The notes below the pieces were generated by a model. It was not told the origin of the DNA. It worked only from the letters and a program-made list of their open reading frames with translations, and did not search any database. Of a stretch of 64,000 nucleotides of DNA, positions 57,849 through 64,000 are shown one piece after another. This DNA is from Desulfovibrio sp. MES5 (GTDB lineage Bacteria > Desulfobacterota > Desulfovibrionia > Desulfovibrionales > Desulfovibrionaceae), in assembly GCF_002237645.1 (NCBI RefSeq), contig NZ_MJUZ01000050.1:1-64000 (forward strand). Reading direction: 5' to 3'. Position 1 is the first letter of the stretch, and each line of letters begins with the position of its first letter. The translations under genes and the position numbers were made by a program.

Positions 57849-59177
57849 ATGTCTCAATCAATCGTCGATGATATCGACACCTCGTTGGCAAGTAACGCTA
57901 AAATCAAGGTCATCGGGGTTGGCGGCGGCGGCGGCAACGCGGTACAGAATATGATTGCCTCTGGCTTGCGCGGCGTGCAGTTTGTCTGCGCCAATACGGA
58001 TGTGCAGGCTCTGGCCAAAAACGGCGCGTCCGTAAAAGTGCAGATGGGCGAAAAGCTCACCAAGGGCCTTGGCGCTGGGGCCAATCCTTCGGTGGGTCGT
58101 GAAGCCGCTGTGGAAAGCGTCAACGCTATCCGCGAAGCCATCGGCGATGCAGATATGGTGTTTGTTACCGCTGGCATGGGCGGCGGCACCGGAACTGGCG
58201 CAGCTCCTGTTGTGGCGCAGGCTGCAAAGGAAATGGGCGCGCTTACCGTGGGCGTGGTGACCAAGCCTTTCAGTTTTGAAGGCGCAAAGCGCAAGCGTGC
58301 TGCCGAGGCCGGCCTTGAAGAGTTCAAGCAGCATGTGGACTGCCTTATCACCATTCCCAATGACCGTCTGCTTGCCTTTGCTCCCAAAAAAGCTCCCTTT
58401 GCGGAAATGCTGCAGAAAGCCAATGACGTGCTGTACTATGCCGTGAAGGGCATTTCTGACGTGATTGTGGGTGACGGCCTCATCAATCTTGACTTTGCCG
58501 ACGTGCGCACCACCATGGGTGAAGCTGGCCTGGCCCTTATGGGCACTGGCATTGCCTCGGGTGAAAACCGCGCTCGTGAGGCTGCCCAGCGCGCCATTAT
58601 GAGCCCGCTGCTGGAAGACGTCTCTCTGGAAAGCGCCAAGGCCGTTCTTTACAACATCACTGCGCCTGACGACATCACCGCTGAAGAAATTGCCGAGATC
58701 GGCGACATCATCGGCGACGCAACTCCTGAGGATTCCAACATCATCTTTGGTGTTGTTTTTGATGACAATATTGGTGATGAAATTCGCCTGACCGTCATTG
58801 CCACGGGTATTGAAGCTCCTCAGGCTATCCAGAGTGCCCAGCCCCAGGCTGCCGCCACTGTGACCAACTTCCGCAAGCCTGGCCCCGATGCTGTTATGGC
58901 CGAACCGCGCCGCATGGGTCGCATGGTTCCGCAGTCCGGCATGGTGCAGGGCAATATGGATGAGCATGAAATGGGCGAAAGCCGCCTGCCGCGCACCTCG
59001 CGCCGCTCTGAAGTGGAGCGCTGGTACGATGAAAACAGCAGCCGTCCGCCGTATCTGCTCAAGCGTGAAACCATGAGCCAGGGCCGCCATCGTACGCACA
59101 ACCCCGGCCAGGAAGATTTCACCTACGATGAGGACGATTTCGAAATTCCGACCTTTATTCGCACCCAGGCCGATTAG
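57849..59177 (+). CDS. ftsZ: Tubulin-like division GTPase FtsZ
   Basis: A 442-residue GTPase forming the Z ring. The nucleotide fold has [12 protein letters not shown] and the tubulin signature [10 protein letters not shown] at residues 111-120, with the catalytic T7 loop [10 protein letters not shown] variable linker of about 110 residues follows. The conserved C-terminal peptide [10 protein letters not shown] binds FtsA and other partners. GGAGAGGAACC precedes ATG 57849. It is the last gene of the dcw cluster. Confidence 0.98.
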   Translation: MSQSIVDDIDTSLASNAKIKVIGVGGGGGNAVQNMIASGLRGVQFVCANTDVQALAKNGASVKVQMGEKLTKGLGAGANPSVGREAAVESVNAIREAIGDADMVFVTAGMGGGTGTGAAPVVAQAAKEMGALTVGVVTKPFSFEGAKRKRAAEAGLEEFKQHVDCLITIPNDRLLAFAPKKAPFAEMLQKANDVLYYAVKGISDVIVGDGLINLDFADVRTTMGEAGLALMGTGIASGENRAREAAQRAIMSPLLEDVSLESAKAVLYNITAPDDITAEEIAEIGDIIGDATPEDSNIIFGVVFDDNIGDEIRLTVIATGIEAPQAIQSAQPQAAATVTNFRKPGPDAVMAEPRRMGRMVPQSGMVQGNMDEHEMGESRLPRTSRRSEVERWYDENSSRPPYLLKRETMSQGRHRTHNPGQEDFTYDEDDFEIPTFIRTQAD

Positions 59178-59738
59178 GCTCAGGCCGGGAAGCGTATAGA
59201 AAAATTTTCAGGGCTTGCCTCTTCGGCCCTGAAATGCCCGCCGGGAGGCCCATTGGGGGCCTCCCAGTGCGGGGCGTTATGCTCCGCTGATGTCCGTGAA
59301 TCCAAAGGATTCGCGGCTTTTTTGTTTTTAAGAAAGCCGCTGGATTCCGTGTGGTTCCAATCACGTGGGTAGCCACGCCGCGTGCGCCAGCCCCGCCTGG
59401 GTCGCGGAATAAAGAATGGCAGCGCGGCGACAGCACGCTGTTCTCGAGGCTGCTGCCGAAACCGAAGAGGTTTGAAGACCTGAGGCTGCCCAATTTGTCT
59501 TGCTCTAGAGTTTTTTGGCTTTGAAAAAGTTTACATGTCCAACGCTGCACAAGAGTGTTGCACACCACAACTATGATGTGGCGGCAAAAGAGCGCCGCGC
59601 AGAGATTCCACAACGTAAAAGTTTATTTTAAAGAATATTATATATGCAATATATTGTTATTGTTCTGCTGTATTGCCAAAATATGCCAATAGACAAATGC
59701 CCTTTGACGGCGGCATTTTCATTAGCTACTGTTTGCTT
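59178..59738. other. Region downstream of ftsZ
   Basis: It contains the terminator at 59295-59330, a GGGAGGCCC/GGGCCTCCC hairpin at about 59243-59266 and a partial family B motif near 59502-59556 (GCTCTAGAG, CTTTGAAAAAG, CGCTGCAC). A minus-strand frame across 59155-59613 has no domain and overlaps ftsZ. I reject it. Confidence 0.5.
59295..59330 (+). terminator. Terminator of the dcw cluster
   Basis: The hairpin CGTGAATCC-aaa-GGATTCGCG is followed by GCTTTTTTGTTTTT. It lies about 120 nt after the ftsZ stop. Confidence 0.75.
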
Positions 59739-59939
59739 ATGGAAAAAGAAAATTCTCTAATTGTCATTCGTCCCTGCATCAAGTGCGGCAAACTTTCAAC
59801 AACAATTGAAACTTCGCGCCCGCTTGGCCGTACCCGTGACCTTTATCGCATCGTTTGTGAGTGTGGCAATGGCCCCTTACGCTGGTCGCTCAGCGAGCCT
59901 GCGGCCATCCGGTTGTGGAATTCTCATGACGCCTCTTGA
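59739..59939 (+). CDS. Small zinc-ribbon protein resembling phage Lar-type proteins
   Basis: A 66-residue protein from ATG 59739 (MEKENSLIVIRPCIKCGK). Two CxxC/CxC-type knuckles, CIKCG and CECG, and the C-terminal AAIRLWNSHDAS resemble the Lar-like family (CPFCG, C..CG, EAIEAWN) common on phages and accessory DNA. The upstream ATG at 59673 is an alternative. No ribosome site is clear. The setting is AT-rich and outside any operon, so it may be a phage remnant. Confidence 0.5.
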   Translation: MEKENSLIVIRPCIKCGKLSTTIETSRPLGRTRDLYRIVCECGNGPLRWSLSEPAAIRLWNSHDAS

Positions 59940-60589
59940 AGCGGGTTCTGGCGCTTTTGAGGCTGTGGCGGCCGAGCTTTCCGTAAACCTTGCTGTCTTT
60001 CACTGTCGCCATTGTGCTGTCATTTCATCGTACAGCGTGCGCATGGTCAGTAGAGCAGGCTGTTGTTTGCGATTGTACCCCAGCGGTTAGGTTAGCCTGC
60101 CAGGGCGGATAAGCGCGCGATAGGTCGCGCCTGCATTGGCCTTCACGGCAGGTGGCAGTTCACACGGATGACAGTGTTCCCCAAGGGGACCACACAAGCC
60201 TGCTCCTGGCAATGGGGGCGGGCTTTCTACTGCCTGTCTCGGAAAGAAGCTCCTGAACTCGGAGTTTAACTGGCGCGAGCGGCGCGCAGGATCACGCCGT
60301 GTAGCGGCGGCCGCATTGTATCGCAGGCAAGCAGACTGGCTGTGAATCCGCAGTGACAGTGGTCAGACCTGTTTGTCCTGGGGTTACGTAGCGCGCCGTT
60401 TGCCGCCAGCAGAGAATGCTTGCGCATCTACGGGGGGTAGGGCAGATGGCTGCGCTGATTTTCAGCATGGCAGCGTACGGTTCGGATTGCGGCGAAACGT
60501 TGGCTGGACTTTGTGTGCAGCGTATGGATCTTCTATATGCAATACTGCAACGGAAAGGAGACAAGAGGGCAAGAAAGCAAAAAGTCGTG
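59940..60589. other. Gene-free region before the diguanylate cyclase gene
   Basis: Only overlapping low-quality frames are present. The main content is a set of potential helices between about 60097 and 60260, described separately. Nothing else could be supported. Confidence 0.45.
60154..60234 (+). ncRNA. Candidate structured noncoding RNA (three-way junction)
   Basis: Helix GGCAGT / ACTGCC (60154-60159 with 60229-60234) encloses GTG-ttCCC / GGG-accaCAC (60174-60195) and an 8-bp helix AAGCCTGC / GCGGGCTT (60196-60203 with 60218-60225). Just upstream CCTGCC / GGCAGG (60097-60102 with 60146-60151) encloses a GCGCG/CGCGC hairpin. It lies between convergent genes, so a stand-alone RNA is possible. 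I cannot match it to a known class, and the strand is not certain. Confidence 0.3.
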
Positions 60590-61783
60590 CTACATTTGTC
60601 CACGTAGTATCTGTTGGGATTTGAATTTTTCCTTGTACAGGTACATGTTTGCATCGGCACGGTTGAGAGCGGAATGCACAGTGTCATCCACACTTGGGTC
60701 AAAAACGGCCATGCCATAGGAAAAAGTCAATTGAAAACCCTTGATGGTTATCTTTTCTGCCATGGAACAAAGTTTGAGCATCTGTTGTTCAAGCGACTCG
60801 ATGGTAATATCGCGTAATAGTGTGGTGAACTCGTCACCACCAATGCGGTATGTTTTGCCCAAATCCATAAATTGATTGCGCAGCAGGTGGGCAAGCACGC
60901 GGATGTGAGCGTCCCCGGCTGCGTGCCCGGAACGGTCATTAATGGTCTTGAGTCTGTTCAGGTCACAAACGAGTATCACCAGTCCCTCTGCATCGCCAGC
61001 AGACATGTGGCGAAGATCCAATTCAAATGCGTTTCTGTTGTATACGCCGGTCAGCAGGTCTGTATAGGCCAGTTTGCGATATAGTGGAGCGGAGATTTTC
61101 TTCAGCAGCCATGCGGTCACAGCAGTTACCAATATGGCCACGCCAAAGGAAAATGCGAGACATATCAGCGCGGTGCGCCGTGTATTATTTACAAAAGACT
61201 GCACGTCAAACTCGATCACCAGTGCGCCTATGGTGTTGCCATCCTGTTTGATAGGCTCGCAGGCGGGTATGATTATCCCCCATGACGTGTCCATAGCCTT
61301 TTCGCCGCGCATCGACTGCCCATCAAGACAACGCGCCACAATGGGGATAATTTCTCCTTCAATGGGCGCGCCAATGGGGCGAAAATCTTCCGAGTCGGGC
61401 GAGAGGCCGTCAACAACGTATATGGGTTCGCCCCCGGCATCTCGTTTTACTGTATACAGATAACGCACATTGGTGGTTTTACGAAGGCCTTCAAGAACTA
61501 TCTGGGTTCTTTTGTATATCTCGGAATCAGCGTCGCCTGGGGTATTAAGATGGGTGATGCTCTGTGGGGGAATGCGGCTTAACAGCATGGAAAATATGGC
61601 ATCGGACCGACCTAAAAGCCTGTCGTCAAGATCGTAAAACAAAGAACGGTAAAAAATGAAAACAGTAACCAGGGCTGTGAGGAACGTAGAGCCTATAACA
61701 AGCAGTAAAATTTTCCTTTCAGTCCCGGGTATCGGCTTTTCTGCGATTAACTTGTGTATGTTAGTTGCATTTTCTGTCGGCAT
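60590..61783 (-). CDS. Membrane diguanylate cyclase with periplasmic sensor
   Basis: A 397-residue protein. Membrane spans at about 24-45 and 205-227 flank a periplasmic sensor region of about 155 residues, Cache-like by size and ending ALVIEFDVQSF. The GGDEF domain follows (TDLLTGVYNRNAF, DLNRLKTIND, GGDEF at 315-319). The active site is intact, but the RxxD inhibitory site five residues before GGDEF is absent. It should make cyclic di-GMP on an external signal. The start is at ATG 61783, with weak ribosome-site support. It is a single gene. Confidence 0.88.
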   Translation of the reverse strand: MPTENATNIHKLIAEKPIPGTERKILLLVIGSTFLTALVTVFIFYRSLFYDLDDRLLGRSDAIFSMLLSRIPPQSITHLNTPGDADSEIYKRTQIVLEGLRKTTNVRYLYTVKRDAGGEPIYVVDGLSPDSEDFRPIGAPIEGEIIPIVARCLDGQSMRGEKAMDTSWGIIIPACEPIKQDGNTIGALVIEFDVQSFVNNTRRTALICLAFSFGVAILVTAVTAWLLKKISAPLYRKLAYTDLLTGVYNRNAFELDLRHMSAGDAEGLVILVCDLNRLKTINDRSGHAAGDAHIRVLAHLLRNQFMDLGKTYRIGGDEFTTLLRDITIESLEQQMLKLCSMAEKITIKGFQLTFSYGMAVFDPSVDDTVHSALNRADANMYLYKEKFKSQQILRGQM

Positions 61784-61911
61784 GTGAGTGGTCCCTACGA
61801 TGTGACATATTGGGATAGTCAGCGACTATAGTATGGGCTGTTCTGGTTTTAATATTTATTGTTGAGTATTGGTGTGTTTGTAATAATGCGCAACGCTATT
61901 TTCGTGAAATA

Positions 61912-62103
61912 ATGAATTTATATGGCAATAAATACATTGTGCAGATTTTGTTGTATGCTGTTGTTTTGTATGTCAGTGTAAACAGTATGGTTATATTAAT
62001 GGTTATTGTTTGTAAACATCATGGATGCAGAACGGATTTGCCATGTGTACTGCCTGCATTTTATTCATTAGGCATGTTATTTATTAGCATTTTTATAATA
62101 TAA
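61912..62103 (+). CDS. Possible small hydrophobic protein
   Basis: A 63-residue ORF starting MNLYGNKYIVQILLYAVVLY with two predicted membrane spans (about 8-33 and 48-63) separated by a short Cys/His-containing loop (CKHHGC). It is low GC like its surroundings. There is no clear ribosome site and no recognisable family. Small membrane peptides of toxin systems look like this, but so do chance ORFs in AT-rich DNA. Confidence 0.25.
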   Translation: MNLYGNKYIVQILLYAVVLYVSVNSMVILMVIVCKHHGCRTDLPCVLPAFYSLGMLFISIFII

Positions 62104-62493
62104 GTCTACCCTGCGCTTTTGGTAGGGCAAATCATCCAGGAAAACTCTTTGGTCTGCCTGCCCGTAAAACAGATTTTTAAAGGCGAAATGCTCTGGATTT
62201 TTTCATTATTCCATACAGGGCAGCCCCAAGGGCATCCCCCGGTTTGGCAGTGTACGCCCGCTGCTTCCATCATAACGAGCCGTGCCGACTGTTTGCAGGG
62301 CAAACGCAGTGACGGGGTTGGTGCAGTTCGTGGGACGTGCGTTTTTCAAGGGCAGTCTTCATCTGCGTTGTCGCAGGCAGGTGTCCCCCCATTCGTTCGC
62401 GCGTTGCCGACAGGCTGTGCCTTTCTGGCAGTCAAACTTGAAGAACTGGCCATCGGCTGACCCGTTGTGGTTGCTCTTGCCCTTGCCCGGTCG

Positions 62494-62511
62494 GCACGCT
62501 ATTTTGCGTGC
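62494..62511 (+). promoter_or_regulatory. Inverted repeat abutting the umuD start, candidate SOS operator
   Basis: GCACGC-tatttt-GCGTGC ends at the base before ATG 62512. It could be a repressor site for a LexA-type regulator or an RNA hairpin hiding the start. It is not a known LexA box that I can name. Confidence 0.4.
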
Positions 62512-62955
62512 ATGAAGATTTCACCTGCGCATCTGGAAATTCTTGGCGTGGCCGACAGCCCCACAGAAAGGGAAGGTCTGCCCCTGTACCTTTCACCGGT
62601 AGAAGCCGGATTTCCCTCGCCTGCTGACGACTTTCTTGATCGCCGTCTTGATCTGCACAAATTTCTGGTTCGCAATGAGAGCGCCACGTTTTTTTTGCGG
62701 GCACATGGTGAATCCATGATCAATGCGGGCATCCACGATGGCGACCTTCTGGTGGTGGACCGTTCGGAATCCGCCGGTCACAATCGTATTGTCATCGCTG
62801 CGGTGGACGGCGAATTGACCGTCAAGCGGCTCATCCGACGCCGTAACAAGGTGCTGCTTGCGCCGGAAAATCCAGACTATCCTGAAATTGACATAACAGA
62901 GCATGAGTATGTTCATATATGGGGAGTGGTGACCTATGTCGTCCACAAACTGTAG
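62512..62955 (+). CDS. umuD: SOS mutagenesis protein UmuD
   Basis: A 147-residue S24-type self-cleaving protein. The cleavage site A32-G33 is in PVEAGFPSPADD, the catalytic Ser is S68 (GESM), and the Lys is K105 (TVKRL). After RecA-aided cleavage UmuD' joins UmuC as DNA polymerase V. ATG 62512 gives the usual N-terminus. No ribosome site is evident because an inverted repeat occupies that position. It overlaps umuC by 20 nt. Confidence 0.9.
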   Translation: MKISPAHLEILGVADSPTEREGLPLYLSPVEAGFPSPADDFLDRRLDLHKFLVRNESATFFLRAHGESMINAGIHDGDLLVVDRSESAGHNRIVIAAVDGELTVKRLIRRRNKVLLAPENPDYPEIDITEHEYVHIWGVVTYVVHKL

Positions 62956-64000
62956 CCAGCCCTTATGGGCGCTTGTGGACTGCAACAATTTCTATGCCTC
63001 ATGCGAAAAATTGTTCCGTCCCGATCTGGCGGCCAGGCCGGTAGTGGTTCTTTCCAACAACGACGGCTGTATAGTTGCGCGTTCTGCTGAGGCCAAGGCT
63101 CTGGGTATTCCCATGGGCGAGCCGGAGTTCAAGGCCCGGCCGCTGCTCCAGCGACATAATGTGGAAGTTTTTTCCTCCAATTATGCCTTGTACGGGGATA
63201 TTTCAGCCCGTGTCATGGCCACGCTTGAGCAGCTTTGCCCCCATGTAGAGCAGTATTCCATTGATGAAGCTTTTGTGCATCTTGAGGGGCCCATGGCCGC
63301 CAATGCCAGCGACATTGCCGAACAACTGCGGCAGACAGTGCGCCAATGGACGGGCATGACGGTGTCTGTGGGGGTTGCGCCCACGCGGACGCTGGCGAAG
63401 GTTGCCAACCATCTGGCAAAAAAATCTTCTGGCGTCTATGTATGGAATTCTGCTTTGCCCGAGGCTGAAGCAGTATTGCGCGCATTTCCCGTGTGCGAGG
63501 TGTGGGGCATCGGCTGGAGGCAGAGTAAAAAGCTGCTTGAAATTGGCGTGACATCGGCATGGGGGTTACGGGAGGCCAATGATGTGTGGCTGCGTAAGTT
63601 TTTAACCATTTCAGGTTGGAAAACGGCCATGGAACTGCGGGGGATCCCGTGCATCAACGAGGCAGACGGCCCGGTCCCACGCCGCACCCTGGTGTCGTCC
63701 CGTTCATTTGGCAAAAAGGTTTATGATCTGGCTTCTCTGGAGCAGGCCGTAGGAACCTTTACGGTTCGGGCCGCTGAGCGTTTGCGCCGTCAGGAACTTG
63801 TGGCAGGCGGCATTGCCGTGCATATACGTACCTCCCGGCATGGCAGCCGACCGTCCTTCGATGTAACCGCGCAGCAGCCCTTTTTTCCGCCCACGGCGGA
63901 TACGGTCACCATGCTGCAGGCCGCCAGAAAAACACTGGGCGCCATGTACAAAAAAGGGCCCGCCTATGCCAAGGCCGGCATCATGCTCTACGATCTGTGC
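62936..64000 (+). CDS. umuC: Translesion DNA polymerase subunit UmuC (cut by window end)
   Basis: 355 residues are visible of a Y-family polymerase, open to the last base. The N-terminal metal site is D15 (WALVDCNNFYASCE) and the second acidic pair is D110-E111 in SIDEAF. GDISARVMATL, VSVGVAPTRTLAKVANHLAK and the thumb and little-finger regions (RSFGKKVYDL) follow. It replicates past damaged bases together with UmuD'. ATG 62936 lies within the umuD end, so the two are coupled. About 60-70 residues at the C-terminus are expected outside the window. Confidence 0.93.
   Translation, partial: MSSTNCSQPLWALVDCNNFYASCEKLFRPDLAARPVVVLSNNDGCIVARSAEAKALGIPMGEPEFKARPLLQRHNVEVFSSNYALYGDISARVMATLEQLCPHVEQYSIDEAFVHLEGPMAANASDIAEQLRQTVRQWTGMTVSVGVAPTRTLAKVANHLAKKSSGVYVWNSALPEAEAVLRAFPVCEVWGIGWRQSKKLLEIGVTSAWGLREANDVWLRKFLTISGWKTAMELRGIPCINEADGPVPRRTLVSSRSFGKKVYDLASLEQAVGTFTVRAAERLRRQELVAGGIAVHIRTSRHGSRPSFDVTAQQPFFPPTADTVTMLQAARKTLGAMYKKGPAYAKAGIMLYDLC

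Larger units (their letters stand above)
61784..62511. other. AT-rich then unassigned region before umuD
   Basis: Positions 61800-62110 are strikingly AT-rich for this window and contain one small hydrophobic ORF (61912-62103). Positions 62110-62510 are GC-rich without a gene I can support. The composition break suggests acquired DNA. Confidence 0.5.

Noticed and set aside
59155-59613. 152-residue minus-strand ORF after ftsZ
   Set aside because: It overlaps the ftsZ end, its terminator and a repeat trace. The composition is not protein-like.
62119-62460. 113-residue plus-strand ORF before umuD
   Set aside because: No domain or ribosome site was seen, and the codon pattern does not resemble neighbouring genes.

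Overview
The window looks like a chromosomal segment of a sulfate-reducing Desulfovibrionaceae bacterium, probably close to Desulfovibrio desulfuricans. The assignment is an inference from gene content and protein style: an oxygen-sensitive class III ribonucleotide reductase, a NifU/NifS/IscR-type Fe-S cluster locus, a membrane hemerythrin, several small ferredoxin-type proteins, a Glu111-type MetA and high GC coding DNA. No rRNA, tRNA, CRISPR array or intact insertion sequence was seen.

Layout. 0.9-4.5 kb: a cobalamin riboswitch followed by nrdD, a separate 56-residue ORF carrying the glycyl-radical domain that NrdD itself lacks, and nrdG. 4.6-11.1 kb (minus strand): a membrane hemerythrin, an apparent metA-iscR-nifU-nifS operon with a palindromic promoter, a ferredoxin-like protein and a phosphoglycolate-phosphatase-like enzyme. 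11.4-12.3 kb: an ornithine-carbamoyltransferase-like protein without the catalytic motifs. 12.8-15.3 kb (minus): an unknown gene, queC and a secreted nuclease. 15.4-22.7 kb (minus): a macromolecular-synthesis cluster rpsU-yqeY-mutS2-dnaG-rpoD. 23.0-30.3 kb (minus): an HU-type protein, then argG, argH, an unknown gene, an EF-G paralogue and rsmA. 30.5-34.9 kb: carB and carA, divergent from argG. 35.0-41.1 kb: two small exported proteins, a flavodoxin-like/ferredoxin protein, an LDH2-family dehydrogenase, an HD-GYP protein and pyruvate kinase. 41.5-59.2 kb: a complete division and cell wall (dcw) cluster, mraZ-rsmH-ftsL-ftsI-murE-murF-mraY-murD-ftsW-murG-murC-murB-ftsQ-ftsA-ftsZ, with MraZ-type repeats at its promoter. 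59.3-64.0 kb: a looser, partly AT-rich accessory stretch with a small zinc-ribbon ORF, a diguanylate cyclase and umuDC, the latter cut by the window end.

How it works together. nrdDG supplies dNTPs anaerobically under B12 control. The metA-isc block joins methionine synthesis and Fe-S assembly. The rpsU-rpoD block couples translation, replication priming and transcription initiation. The arg/car block makes carbamoyl phosphate and arginine. The dcw cluster builds peptidoglycan precursors and the divisome.

Most notable observations: (i) the class III ribonucleotide reductase is split, with its radical domain in trans; (ii) the OTC-like protein has lost both catalytic signatures; (iii) a four-copy intergenic element is built on a near-perfect 36-nt palindrome whose arms show compensatory changes; (iv) a second dispersed repeat family is present; (v) there are two candidate structured RNAs; (vi) an inverted extra set of MraZ-type boxes lies upstream of mraZ.
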